Source: Candidatus Omnitrophota bacterium
GTDB lineage: Bacteria > Omnitrophota > Gorgyraeia > Gorgyraeales > Gorgyraeaceae
Reading direction: 5' to 3'
Length of the DNA stretch: 61,967 nt
NCBI GenBank assembly: GCA_018819285.1
Contig: JAHJQM010000020.1
Location: 1-61,967, forward strand
The notes beneath the pieces are model-generated. The model did not search any database. It was not told the origin of the DNA and saw only the letters and a list, made by a program, of their open reading frames with translations. A program made the position numbers and the translations under genes. This document shows positions 32,879 through 40,294 of this stretch, piece by piece (within the stretch, counting starts at the first letter, position 1; every line of letters starts with the position of its first letter).

Positions 32879-32917
32879 TAACTTTACAATTCGTGCCATG
32901 CACGATTTGTAAAGTTA
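32879..32917. repeat. AACTTTACAA-family palindrome, copy 3
   Basis: TAACTTTACAA...TTGTAAAGTTA around CGTGCCATGCACG, 39 bp with one mismatch pair. It sits between the TrxB stop (32925) and the ZIP start on the minus strand. Nearly identical to copies 1 and 2, 22 kb away. Confidence 0.88.
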
Positions 32918-32924
32918 TATAGTT

Positions 32925-33842
32925 TTATGCCTTGCTTTCAAGGTAATGCTGGCAGCTAAATGCTGCAATGGCGCCATCGCCGCAGGCGGTTACTACCTGT
33001 TTTAATAGCTTTTTACGACAGTCGCCACACGCAAATATGCCTGGCTTTGAAGTCAGGCAGTTATCGTCTACGATTACATAACCGCTTTCGTCCCTAGATA
33101 GTTCATTTTTCAAAAAATCTGTGTTAGGCGCATAACCTACAAATATAAAAACTCCGCCGCAAGAAAAATCTGTCCCGGCATTAGTTTTTACATTTTTTAT
33201 CTTCACTCCTGTGACTTTATTTGCGCCTACAATCTCGGAAACAACAGAATCCCATATAAATTCTATCTTTTTATTGGCAGCTGCTCTTTCTTGTAATATC
33301 TTAGTTCCACGCAATGCATTCCTTCTATGAATAACTGTAACCTTTTTTGCAAATCTTGTAAGAAAAATAGCTTCTTCAAGCGCAGTATCTCCTCCTCCAA
33401 CCACAACTACTTCTTTATCTTTAAAAAGCGCGCCATCGCAAGTGCCGCAATAAGATACACCCCTGCCTCTAAATTTATCCTCACCTGGGACATCTAATCT
33501 TTTAGGACTTGCGCCAGTTGCAATAATAACTGACAAGGCAGTATAAGTTTTATCTTCTGTCACTATCTGCCAACCTGGTTTAGATTCTTTGATATCTTTC
33601 ACTTCGTCTGAAACAAATTCTGTTCCAAATTTCATGGCCTGGACTTTAAATTTCTCTATCAATTCAAAACCATTAACGCCATCTGGAAATCCAGGATAAT
33701 TTTCTATATGATCTGTTGTAACAGCCTGACACGGGATAGATACGCTTTCTATTAAAAGCGTTTTAAGCCTTGCCCTTGAAGCATATATGCCTGCGGTGAG
33801 GCCGCTAGGTCCTCCGCCTATAATAATGACATCGTAATTCAT
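32925..33842 (-). CDS. trxB: Thioredoxin reductase
   Basis: NADPH-dependent FAD enzyme that keeps thioredoxin reduced. GGGPSGLTAGIY binds FAD, C132-G-T-C135 is the redox pair, VVGGGDTALEEA binds NADPH with HRRNALRG, and GIFACGDC completes the FAD site. At 305 residues it is the standard low-molecular-weight type. It is distinct from the CVTC enzyme at 20724. It has its own promoter 10 bases before the ATG and no ribosome site. Confidence 0.95.
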   Translation of the reverse strand: MNYDVIIIGGGPSGLTAGIYASRARLKTLLIESVSIPCQAVTTDHIENYPGFPDGVNGFELIEKFKVQAMKFGTEFVSDEVKDIKESKPGWQIVTEDKTYTALSVIIATGASPKRLDVPGEDKFRGRGVSYCGTCDGALFKDKEVVVVGGGDTALEEAIFLTRFAKKVTVIHRRNALRGTKILQERAAANKKIEFIWDSVVSEIVGANKVTGVKIKNVKTNAGTDFSCGGVFIFVGYAPNTDFLKNELSRDESGYVIVDDNCLTSKPGIFACGDCRKKLLKQVVTACGDGAIAAFSCQHYLESKA

Positions 33843-33852
33843 AAGTATATAG

Positions 33853-33882
33853 ATTATACCAGATTTTATACGATTTAGGAAA
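33853..33882 (-). promoter_or_regulatory. Promoter of trxB, nearly leaderless
   Basis: Minus strand: TTTCCT (33882-33877), 18 bases, TATAAT (33858-33853), then 10 bases to the ATG. A start point about 7 bases after the -10 leaves a leader of only about 3 bases. Confidence 0.5.
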
Positions 33883-33910
33883 GGTTTATGCTTAGGGTTT
33901 CTATTTTCAT

Positions 33911-34870
33911 CTAAAATAAAAGTTTTTGTAAAAAATTAAACAAATAGCCCGTAAAAATAATCGCCAAGGTAGCTATTGCAAAAAATATAGCGATTAACCT
34001 TAAATGTATCACCCTCCTTAACATGATTGCCTCTGGAAGGCTTAATGTCGCGACAGCCATCATGAACGCCAGGGCAGTCCCCAAAGGAACGCCTTTTTGA
34101 AATAAGACCACTGCGATAGGCACAATAGCTGCGCAGCTTCCATACATTGGGACACCTATAATAGTAGCGATAGGCACAGAGAATATTCCGGTCTTACTGA
34201 TTATCACGCGAATAGTCTCCTGTGGAATATAATTGTGGATTAAAGCGCCCAGTCCTACGCCAATCAATACCCACGCCCAGAGTTTGCGCACGATGCTATT
34301 TGATTCCTGAATCCCAAAAAGGATCCTCTGTCTAATACCTTTATATTTTACCTCCAATATCTCTTCAGCGCTTCCGGATAAAATATCTTTTTCCACGTAT
34401 TGCTCCAGTTTCATCTTGCCAAGGATAACCCCTGAAATAATTCCTATGGCCATGCCGCTTATTATATAAGCCAGCGTGATCTTCCAGCCAAAAAATCCGA
34501 ACATCAAAACAACCAGATACTCATTGATCAAAGGGGACGTGATAAGAAAAGAAAAAGTTATGCCCAGTGGCACCCCAGCTTTCAAGAAACTTATAAAAAT
34601 CGGTATTGAGGAGCATGAGCAAAATGGCGTGACTGCGCCAAAGAGCGACGCAAAAAAGTTGCCCCAGCCTTTGGCGCCAGAGATCCAGGATTTTATCTTT
34701 TGCTGCGATATAAAACTCCTTAAAAACCCTATAGCCGCTATTAATACATATAGAAGTAAAATAATTTTAACAGAATCGTAGATAAAAAAATTTATGCTGG
34801 CTCCCAGTTTAGAACCTGGGTCAAGTTTAAAAACAGAATATGTCAGCCAGTCGATTATCAGCTGCAGCAC
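33911..34870 (-). CDS. DUF318/ArsP-type permease
   Basis: A membrane protein of about eight helices with [12 protein letters not shown], the conserved Cys motif of the SO_0444/ArsP permease family, and a second related repeat [14 protein letters not shown]. ArsP members export organoarsenicals; others act on unknown metals or metalloids. I start at the GTG 34870, six bases after GGGAGG, so the protein begins at the family's typical IDWLTYSV region. The gene overlaps the Cys-Cys peptide gene by 13 bases and shares its operon with a DUF134 regulator. Confidence 0.85.
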   Translation of the reverse strand: MLQLIIDWLTYSVFKLDPGSKLGASINFFIYDSVKIILLLYVLIAAIGFLRSFISQQKIKSWISGAKGWGNFFASLFGAVTPFCSCSSIPIFISFLKAGVPLGITFSFLITSPLINEYLVVLMFGFFGWKITLAYIISGMAIGIISGVILGKMKLEQYVEKDILSGSAEEILEVKYKGIRQRILFGIQESNSIVRKLWAWVLIGVGLGALIHNYIPQETIRVIISKTGIFSVPIATIIGVPMYGSCAAIVPIAVVLFQKGVPLGTALAFMMAVATLSLPEAIMLRRVIHLRLIAIFFAIATLAIIFTGYLFNFLQKLLF

Positions 34871-35004
34871 GAACTGCCTCCCTTGTCCGAAGGCTTGCAG
34901 CATGGCTGAGATTTTGCTTTCTCCTCCATTTTCTTGTCTAATTTTTCAAGCATTCTAGAGAAAAATCCCTTCTTTGTTTTTTTCTCTTTTGTTTCATTCT
35001 TCAT
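34858..35004 (-). CDS. 48-residue Cys-Cys peptide upstream of the permease
   Basis: Not in the ORF track. AAAGGAG stands six bases before the ATG at 35004. The product is Lys-rich ([18 protein letters not shown]) and ends [15 protein letters not shown], two vicinal Cys pairs. Such pairs bind arsenite, copper or other soft metals. The stop overlaps the permease start, so the two are translated together and the peptide may hand a metal to the permease. That role is an inference. Confidence 0.75.
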   Translation of the reverse strand: MKNETKEKKTKKGFFSRMLEKLDKKMEEKAKSQPCCKPSDKGGSSCCS

Positions 35005-35006
35005 CT

Positions 35007-35303
35007 TCATCTCCTTTCGATTTTACAACAACCGCCTTCAATCCTAATCGCCTTGATATTAACTAAACCATCCGCTATCTTGCTGTGAGCTAAAGTTAAA
35101 ATTCTGGAAAATGTAGGCCGGGATATTTTCATCTTCTTTGCTGCGTCTATATGCTTTAATCCCCCAAGACACGCGAGGCGCACAGCTTCAAATTCATCAA
35201 GCGTAAGATACACGCTCTTGAGTTTACTAAGCGGCCTGCATAAAGGCTTAAAACATCTCTCTTCTGGCGCGCATTTTATCCACCTGGTCTTCTTCGGCCT
35301 CAA
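35007..35303 (-). CDS. DUF134 (UPF0251) putative DNA-binding protein
   Basis: A 98-residue protein with CAPEERCFKP near the start and a helix-turn-helix like the sigma-factor region (LTLDEFEAVRLACLGGLKHIDAAKKMKISRPTFSRIL), as in UPF0251. The C terminus has GGCCKIERR. The start is TTG at 35303 with GGGAGG in front. It is the first gene of the operon, and a 24-bp near-palindrome lies between its promoter and its start, so it may regulate itself and the permease. Confidence 0.88.
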   Translation of the reverse strand: MRPKKTRWIKCAPEERCFKPLCRPLSKLKSVYLTLDEFEAVRLACLGGLKHIDAAKKMKISRPTFSRILTLAHSKIADGLVNIKAIRIEGGCCKIERR

Positions 35304-35317
35304 GCGCCCCTCCCGAT

Positions 35318-35370
35318 AGTTATGAACATATGCTCATAACTAATTTATCATATCTAATTTCACCTGTCAA
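35318..35370 (-). promoter_or_regulatory. Promoter with palindromic operator before DUF134
   Basis: Minus strand: TTGACA (35370-35365), 17 bases, TAAATT (35347-35342). It is followed directly by AGTTATGAGCATATGTTCATAACT (35341-35318), a palindrome with one mismatched pair. That is where a repressor would block the start point. Confidence 0.8.
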
Positions 35371-35378
35371 GTTATTAC

Positions 35379-35393
35379 AAAAAATAAAGGGCA
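35379..35393. repeat. 15-bp direct repeat, left copy
   Basis: AAAAAATAAAGGGCA, repeated exactly at 35825-35839. The pair flanks the 355-nt non-coding element. On the minus strand the right copy is the tail of a terminator hairpin. Confidence 0.8.
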
Positions 35394-35427
35394 TTATTTG
35401 AATAGTTAAGTAACACATTACGTAATC

Positions 35428-35782
35428 GCCAGCCCTGGCAGGTCTTCGAAAAGACGTCCCTAGACTTCTACCTCGCTTGGGACTTTTAGTAATGAGCTTT
35501 CCTAATGAGGCTCAGCCGCCCCAGCGTGGCGTTCTTCGCTCCGCGCCGATTCTCGCTCGTCCTGTGCAGGCTGGGGCCTGAGGCACATTAGAAAAATTTT
35601 GGCAAATGTCCGCAAGGAATTACAGCGAGTTTCGGTCGGTTGACAAAGCGATAGTCGGCAGAGAAACGAGCTGTAAACCGTAGCGGACGGCAAAATTATT
35701 TCGTGCCGAACGGCCCCAGCCTGCACAGGATACCGTGCCCGCTCAAATCGGCGAGGCTTTTCTCAGACCTGCCAGGGCTGGC
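35428..35782 (+). ncRNA. 355-nt GC-rich, highly structured non-coding element (novel RNA candidate)
   Basis: The ends form a perfect 18-bp helix (35428-35445 with 35765-35782). Nested inside are an 8-bp helix (35544-35551/35746-35753), a perfect 18-bp helix (35561-35578/35712-35729), GGCAC/GTGCC, AATTTTG/CAAAATT, GTCCGC/GCGGAC, TTACAGC/GCTGTAA and GTTTC/GAAAC. The last two are separated by a symmetric GA/GA internal loop, as expected for RNA on the + strand. It lacks the conserved motifs of RNase P RNA, tmRNA, SRP and 6S RNA. It fills most of the 590-base gap between DUF134 and DUF5661. A MITE is the alternative. The 74-residue ORF within it is not credible. Confidence 0.6.
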
Positions 35783-35824
35783 AAATACCTATTAGTATTA
35801 CCTGATTGAAAGTATTGCCTTATG

Positions 35825-35867
35825 AAAAAATAAAGGGCAGTTCCGGAGTTAGGACCAGAACTACCCC
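35825..35867 (-). terminator. Terminator after the DUF5661 gene
   Basis: On the minus strand GGGGTAGTTC pairs with GAACTGCCC (one mismatch) around a 14-base loop, followed by TTTATTTTTT. It lies 26 bases after the DUF5661 stop. Confidence 0.75.
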
Positions 35868-35892
35868 TGAAATGCGTACTTATGAATGCTTC

Positions 35893-36168
35893 TTACTTTT
35901 TCCCTTCCCAGTATTTTTCCGCTTCCTCTTCCATCTCTTCCAGCCTATCATAATAATCAGAAAACTCGTTAAGATGGGCGAGCGCTATCTTGCCTGTAAT
36001 GATACTGTCGTTATTCGTGACATTTGTTTTGGGATCTATCAGCCCATGCTCTAATTCCACATCCATGCCCTGTCTGAACTGTTCAACGTCAAACTTATCC
36101 CATTTTATTCCTAACTTATCTCCGATTTTCTTAGCCTGCTCCGGCGTAAAGTATCTTTTACCGCTCAT
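35893..36168 (-). CDS. DUF5661 family protein
   Basis: The 91 residues (FTPEQAKKIGDKLGIKWDKFDVEQFRQGMDVELEHGL...ITGKIALAHLNEFSDYYDRLEEME) match the DUF5661 family, which has no known function. GGGGAG precedes the ATG. It overlaps by 11 bases a basic 41-residue ORF upstream. It ends in a Rho-independent terminator. Confidence 0.85.
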   Translation of the reverse strand: MSGKRYFTPEQAKKIGDKLGIKWDKFDVEQFRQGMDVELEHGLIDPKTNVTNNDSIITGKIALAHLNEFSDYYDRLEEMEEEAEKYWEGKK

Positions 36169-36283
36169 TTTTCGCTCCCCTTTTAGCTTTCCTCGAGTAC
36201 CTCAAGGTATCCTTCTCCAGCATTTTCTTTTCCCTCAATAGTCTTGAAATATCTTTTTGCCTTCTTGTAATTTTCTGTTTCAT
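36158..36283 (-). CDS. 41-residue basic protein, unknown (tentative)
   Basis: An ATG at 36283 opens a short frame (MKQKITRRQKDISRLLREKK...) that ends by overlapping the DUF5661 start codon, a pattern typical of coupled genes. Nearly half of the residues are Lys or Arg, and it looks helical. There is no clear ribosome site; only an AT-rich TACAAT lies just before it. It could be a real nucleic-acid-binding peptide or chance. Confidence 0.4.
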   Translation of the reverse strand: MKQKITRRQKDISRLLREKKMLEKDTLRYSRKAKRGAKNER

Positions 36284-36366
36284 ATTGTATCTTATTTTAA
36301 TCCTTTTTCATAATAAAGGGTGACGCCGATAAAGGGGTCTTTGTGCATATTCTGCGAGTACAAAAA

Positions 36367-36861
36367 TTATTTTTTTCGTTTTCGGAAACCTGTCTGCTTT
36401 CTTTTATCTGGCTTTCGGTTTTCGCTGTTTTTTTGTTTATCAAAATGGCGTTCCGGAATAAAAGCTCGTTCCCTTGGTTTATTATCGTAGTTTTCCTTAT
36501 GCTGGGGCCTGTCCTTACGCTTTGCAAAACACTCTTTGCAATACACTGGACGGTCTCCGCTGGGCTTAAAAGGGACTTCGCATTCTTTGTTACAGTCTGA
36601 GCAGATTACCCGAGTAAAGTTTCTTTCTCTGAAGTTATTGTCTCTGTCGCTTCTATCGTGATGACGAGGCCGGTCAAAACGCTGAAAAGGTTTTGAAAAA
36701 TGTTTTTCCTCAGCAGGTTTTTTTGAAGACTGGCTGACCAGGGTATCTATTTTCTTTTCCAAAGAAACCAGCTGTTCCTGCATCTTATTAATAAGAGCTA
36801 TTACATCTTGTTCATCCTGCTGTGGAACTGAAGAACTTTTGTGTTTAATAATTTTTTTCAT
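36367..36861 (-). CDS. CxxC-20-CxxC zinc-ribbon protein with basic tails
   Basis: The start is the ATG at 36861 with AAAAGGAGCAAG before it. A predicted coiled segment (about residues 20-45) is followed by a low-complexity Arg/Asp/His stretch and a zinc ribbon, CSDCNKECEVPFKP...VYCKECF. This matches the small CxxC-20-CxxC family seen mostly in uncultured bacterial lineages. The C-terminal 45 residues are Lys/Arg-rich. It probably binds nucleic acid or ribosomes. 164 residues. Confidence 0.8.
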   Translation of the reverse strand: MKKIIKHKSSSVPQQDEQDVIALINKMQEQLVSLEKKIDTLVSQSSKKPAEEKHFSKPFQRFDRPRHHDRSDRDNNFRERNFTRVICSDCNKECEVPFKPSGDRPVYCKECFAKRKDRPQHKENYDNKPRERAFIPERHFDKQKNSENRKPDKRKQTGFRKRKK

Positions 36862-36906
36862 CTTGCTCCTTTTTTGTTTATCCCGCTGCATTAATTCTTT
36901 AGATTA

Positions 36907-37569
36907 TTATACACCTTTTAGTAATCGGGGCCCGAAAATGGCTGTTCCTATCCTTACGATATTTGCGCCTTCCCGGATAGCTATCTGATAGGAATCGCTC
37001 ATGCCCATGGAGAGATATTTTATACCTAAGCTTAATTTTATTTTATCGAAAAGTACTTTTGTGTCTTTAAAATACGGCCTGTAATCTTCCGGGTTTTTAA
37101 GCGCAGGGCCCATTGTCATGAGGCCTGTTAACTTTATATTTTTTAATTCTAAGATATGGCGGGCAAGGATTTCTACGTCTTCGGACAATGCGCCAGATTT
37201 ATTTTTTTCTTTGGCTGAATTAACCTCTATAAAAACTTCCGTTACTCTATTTATTGCGGCTGAGTATTTATCTATAGCTTGGGCTATTTCAATTGAATCC
37301 ACTGTTTCTATCACGTCAAAAATTTTAACCGCTTTTTTGACCTTATTTTTCTGGAGATGGCCTATAAAATGCCATTTAACTTTTCCGCTTCCGATTATGC
37401 TAAACTTTTCTTCGGCTTCTTGCGTATAGTTTTCGCCAAATATTTTTACTCCGCCATCTATTGCCTCTAAAATCTCGCCTACGCTTCGGCCTTTAGCAGC
37501 AACCACGAGTTCTACATGGCTCGGAAACCCTTTCAGTATATTTTGAATATTATCTTTTATCCCTGCCAT
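36907..37569 (-). CDS. yggS: YggS family pyridoxal-phosphate homeostasis protein
   Basis: An alanine-racemase-fold protein that binds PLP but has no known reaction; it buffers free PLP. The PLP Lys26 is in LVVAAKGRS. GENYTQEAEEK, WHFIGHLQKNK, and MGMSDSYQIAIREGANIVRIGTAIFG are the family signatures. 220 residues. It overlaps the radical SAM gene upstream by 20 bases. Confidence 0.95.
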   Translation of the reverse strand: MAGIKDNIQNILKGFPSHVELVVAAKGRSVGEILEAIDGGVKIFGENYTQEAEEKFSIIGSGKVKWHFIGHLQKNKVKKAVKIFDVIETVDSIEIAQAIDKYSAAINRVTEVFIEVNSAKEKNKSGALSEDVEILARHILELKNIKLTGLMTMGPALKNPEDYRPYFKDTKVLFDKIKLSLGIKYLSMGMSDSYQIAIREGANIVRIGTAIFGPRLLKGV

Positions 37570-38329
37570 GCCTCTTTTCAGTGTCCTCTTTATCCATGGC
37601 CTTTACTGCTTTTCTTTTGGCCCAATATACATAATTTACAGACATACCCTTAAAATACTTCTTTATAGTATCCATCTCAGACTTTGAAAGAGGCTTTTCA
37701 GAGCACTCCCTTAAAGGGGTATTGAGCTGCACCTCTTTTATGCCGAGCTTTTTCGCCATCTTTACTATCTCTTTTGCGTACGACTTATTTTTCCCGACAA
37801 ACATAATCTGAAGCGCCAATCTTCCTCTATAGATTTCGCTGAATCTTTTTATGCCTTTTACAACATCTCCGAATCTTATGCCCGGATCCGGCCTGTTTAT
37901 CTCCCTGAAAAGATCTTCCGCATTGGCGTCCAGCTTTACAAGAACAAAATCCGCCAGTAAAAGATCCTCCTGCACATCGCTTTTATTTATCAAAGAGGCG
38001 TTGGTTATGACAGCGATCTTTTCTTTTCTTATTTTTCTGATGCGCTTTATAATATCGCCCAGATTTTTAGCCAGAGTGGGCTCCCCGTTTCCTGAAAAAG
38101 TAATATAGTCTATTTTTATGTTTTTAGGCAGGGCTAAAATCTCCTTCGCTATAGCTTCTTTAGAAACAAAGACTTTTCTTCCGGAATTAAAAAGCTTAGT
38201 CTCACCTATCTGGCAATAGGAACAGTCAAACGTGCATATCTTATCTGTCTGGGATAATGGATCCACGCCAAGAGACCTTCCGAGCCTCCAGGAAAACACC
38301 GGTCCATAAATGTACTTGAATTTCTTCAT
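37550..38329 (-). CDS. Radical SAM protein (COG0731-like)
   Basis: The start is the ATG at 38329 (MKKFKYIYGPVFSWRLGRSL), because the longer ORF runs through the divergent dj-1 gene. The cluster motif C32-TFD-C36-SY-C39, FSGNGEPTL for SAM binding and the compact 259-residue barrel match archaeal-type radical SAM proteins of the wyosine-related COG0731 group, whose bacterial members have unknown roles. The promoter overlaps that of the divergent gene, and no ribosome site is seen. Confidence 0.85.
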   Translation of the reverse strand: MKKFKYIYGPVFSWRLGRSLGVDPLSQTDKICTFDCSYCQIGETKLFNSGRKVFVSKEAIAKEILALPKNIKIDYITFSGNGEPTLAKNLGDIIKRIRKIRKEKIAVITNASLINKSDVQEDLLLADFVLVKLDANAEDLFREINRPDPGIRFGDVVKGIKRFSEIYRGRLALQIMFVGKNKSYAKEIVKMAKKLGIKEVQLNTPLRECSEKPLSKSEMDTIKKYFKGMSVNYVYWAKRKAVKAMDKEDTEKRHGRDKR

Positions 38330-38344
38330 ATTTTTTATTATAAC
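38316..38344. promoter_or_regulatory. Overlapping divergent promoters with a shared -10
   Basis: Plus strand: TTGAAT (38316-38321), 17 bases, TATAAC (38339-38344) for dj-1. Minus strand: TATAAT (38342-38337) with 7 bases to the ATG of the radical SAM gene. The two -10 boxes share four bases, so the genes compete for polymerase. Confidence 0.6.
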
Positions 38345-38360
38345 ATACTTGGAGGTAAAT

Positions 38361-38912
38361 ATGTCGAAAAAAGCTATTATATTACTTGTAACAGGCTTTG
38401 AGGAGATAGAGACGGTTACTGTGGTTGACATCCTGAGAAGGGCTGGGATAGAGATTGTTAGCGCGGGGATTGACAGTATGAACATCACAGGCTCGCACGG
38501 AATAACAATATCCGCGGATAAAAAATTGAACGATATCAAGCCTGAAGCTGACGCTGTAATTATTCCAGGAGGAATGCCGGGGGCATTGCATCTTCACAAT
38601 TCTAGCGAGGTAAATGATTTTATCAAGGATATGAATTCTAGAGGCGCTTTAATTGCAGGTATATGCGCAGCGCCAAGCGTAGTTATGGCTCCGATGGGCC
38701 TTCTGGACAATAAAACCGCCACGTGCTATCCGGGAGACCAGATTGATTTTGCAAAAAGCACAAAATACAAAAATAAAGCTGTTGTGGTAGATGGAAATAT
38801 TATAACTAGCCAAGGACCGGCTACTGCGATGGAATTTGCTTTCGCTATAGTTGAAAAGCTTATAGGCAAGGATGCCGTTAAAAAACTAAAGAGACAAACG
38901 CTGGCGGATTAA
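38361..38912 (+). CDS. DJ-1/PfpI family protein
   Basis: A 183-residue DJ-1/ThiJ fold with the reactive Cys102 in GICAAPSV and the acidic partner Glu15. Members include deglycases, chaperones and the ThiJ/YajL group; the role in oxidative or carbonyl stress is known but debated. The start is the ATG at 38361, preceded by TTGGAGG; the ORF-track start lies at the promoter. It is a single-gene unit ending near the structured repeat at 38934. Confidence 0.93.
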   Translation: MSKKAIILLVTGFEEIETVTVVDILRRAGIEIVSAGIDSMNITGSHGITISADKKLNDIKPEADAVIIPGGMPGALHLHNSSEVNDFIKDMNSRGALIAGICAAPSVVMAPMGLLDNKTATCYPGDQIDFAKSTKYKNKAVVVDGNIITSQGPATAMEFAFAIVEKLIGKDAVKKLKRQTLAD

Positions 38913-38933
38913 CCCTTCGATGCATTTTGTTTA

Positions 38934-39041
38934 ATCAAGTAAAATTTGCCAACTGGCGGTTATACATTAGCCCCGATAAATCGGGGCTAAGTATTCCGCC
39001 TACAAGACGTTGGCCCTGGTGGGCTTCAAATTCTACTTGAT
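38934..39041. repeat. 108-nt structured inverted repeat between two converging genes
   Basis: Nested arms: ATCAAGTA/TACTTGAT, AATTTG/CAAATT, GCCAAC/GTTGGC, GGCGG/CCGCC and an 11-bp top stem TTAGCCCCGAT/ATCGGGGCTAA with loop AA. It includes the stop codon and last codons of the downstream minus-strand flavoprotein gene and starts 22 bases after the dj-1 stop. The top stem could act as a bidirectional terminator but has no T-tract. Confidence 0.8.
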
Positions 39042-40294
39042 GCCGCACAGACTTTTGCGGCGCAGGATAAATTTCCGCCTGCTATCCAGCCTGTTGAAAA
39101 AGCCGCCTGCAGATTATATCCACCTGTCCTTCCGTCTATGTCAATCAATTCTCCTGCAAAATAAAGCCCCTTTAGAATTTTAGATTCCATGGTTTTTGGA
39201 TCTATCTCTTTTACGGATACGCCGCCGCATGTAACCATAGCTTCCTGTATCGGCCGCACAGATTCTACATTTAATCTAAATCCTTTTAGTTTTTCTAAAA
39301 TGGCTATTATTTCTTCTTTGGAAACCTGGTTCAATTTTTTATCCGGATCCGTAGACATGGCTTTTAGAAATCTTTTTACCAGCCTGGCAGGTATAAATTC
39401 TTTCAGGGTGTTGCTTATTTTCCTGGCGGGGTTGGTTTTAAATACTTCCTGGAAAAGCAGCCCCAGTTCGTGATGATTTAGGGCCGGCTTAAAATCTACT
39501 GAAATAAAAACCTTTTTTCCTGAATCCAGGCCATCGTATATTATATGGCTCATATGAAGTATAATCGGACCTGATATTCCAAAGTGCGTAAATATCATTT
39601 CCCCGCGATCTTTATGAATAAGCTTGTCACCTGAGTAAACACTTACCCCTGCGTCTTCAAATGACACGCCTTGCCATTCTTTTAAAAAATTAGTCTTTAA
39701 TATAACCCCTGTGAGGCCTGGTTTTGATTTTATTACAGTGTGGCCTAATTTTTTTGCAATATGAAAACCAAATCCTGTAGAACCTGTCTGGGGATAAGAA
39801 AACCCGCCTGTCGCGATTATTACCTTTTTTGCGCTGTATATAGAGCTATCTCTTGTGGTTATTTCAAAAATATAGCCCTGTTTTACTATATCAGAAACCT
39901 CTTTTCTGTATAAAATCTGGCATCTTGAATCTTTAACATATTTTACAAGTATGCGGAGGATATCATTTGCCTTATCGGTAATCGGAAAAACCTTGCCGCC
40001 TGGCTCTACTTTAAAATCAAGACCTCTTTTTCTGAAAAATCTCAAAAGCTCTTTATTAAAAAATACGCTGAAGGCATTTCTTAAAAATTTTCCTGACTCT
40101 GAAAAATTACTTATAAAATCTTCCACGCTTTCGCAGCTATTTGTGATATTGCACCTGGTGTTTCCGGATAAGAGTAGTTTTTTACCGGGGGAGTCTGTTT
40201 TTTCAAGGAGGAGGGTTTTATTGCCAAGTTCGGCTGAGCGGCCTGCTGCCATCATGCCAGCCGGGCCAGCGCCTATAACTATTACGTCAAACAT
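39026..40294 (-). CDS. BaiN/HI0933-family NAD(P)/FAD-dependent flavoprotein
   Basis: The N-terminal FAD loop GAGPAGMMAAGRSAELG, then LSGNTRCNITN, IATGGFSYPQTGSTGFG and the C-terminal GELIDIDGRTGGYNLQAAFSTGW are hallmarks of the HI0933 (YhiN/BaiN) family. Function is mostly unknown; BaiN reduces bile-acid intermediates in gut clostridia. 422 residues. Its start overlaps the Maf gene end by 8 bases, so the two are co-transcribed. Confidence 0.93.
   Translation of the reverse strand: MFDVIVIGAGPAGMMAAGRSAELGNKTLLLEKTDSPGKKLLLSGNTRCNITNSCESVEDFISNFSESGKFLRNAFSVFFNKELLRFFRKRGLDFKVEPGGKVFPITDKANDILRILVKYVKDSRCQILYRKEVSDIVKQGYIFEITTRDSSIYSAKKVIIATGGFSYPQTGSTGFGFHIAKKLGHTVIKSKPGLTGVILKTNFLKEWQGVSFEDAGVSVYSGDKLIHKDRGEMIFTHFGISGPIILHMSHIIYDGLDSGKKVFISVDFKPALNHHELGLLFQEVFKTNPARKISNTLKEFIPARLVKRFLKAMSTDPDKKLNQVSKEEIIAILEKLKGFRLNVESVRPIQEAMVTCGGVSVKEIDPKTMESKILKGLYFAGELIDIDGRTGGYNLQAAFSTGWIAGGNLSCAAKVCAASSRI

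Noticed and set aside
35502-35726. 74-residue ORF (minus strand) in the non-coding element
   Set aside because: It has no ribosome site and no recognisable fold, and the underlying DNA is dominated by inverted repeats. Base pairing explains the sequence better than coding.
35428-35782. RNase P RNA, tmRNA, SRP RNA or 6S RNA
   Set aside because: I looked for GAGGAAAGUCC and ACAGAA (RNase P), the tRNA-like ends of tmRNA, the GGAAG/AGCAG SRP tip and an open 6S bubble on both strands, and none is present.
38330-38539. 70-residue N-terminal extension of the radical SAM ORF
   Set aside because: It is antisense to the dj-1 coding region and precedes the promoter. The radical SAM family start MKKFKYIYGP is at 38329.
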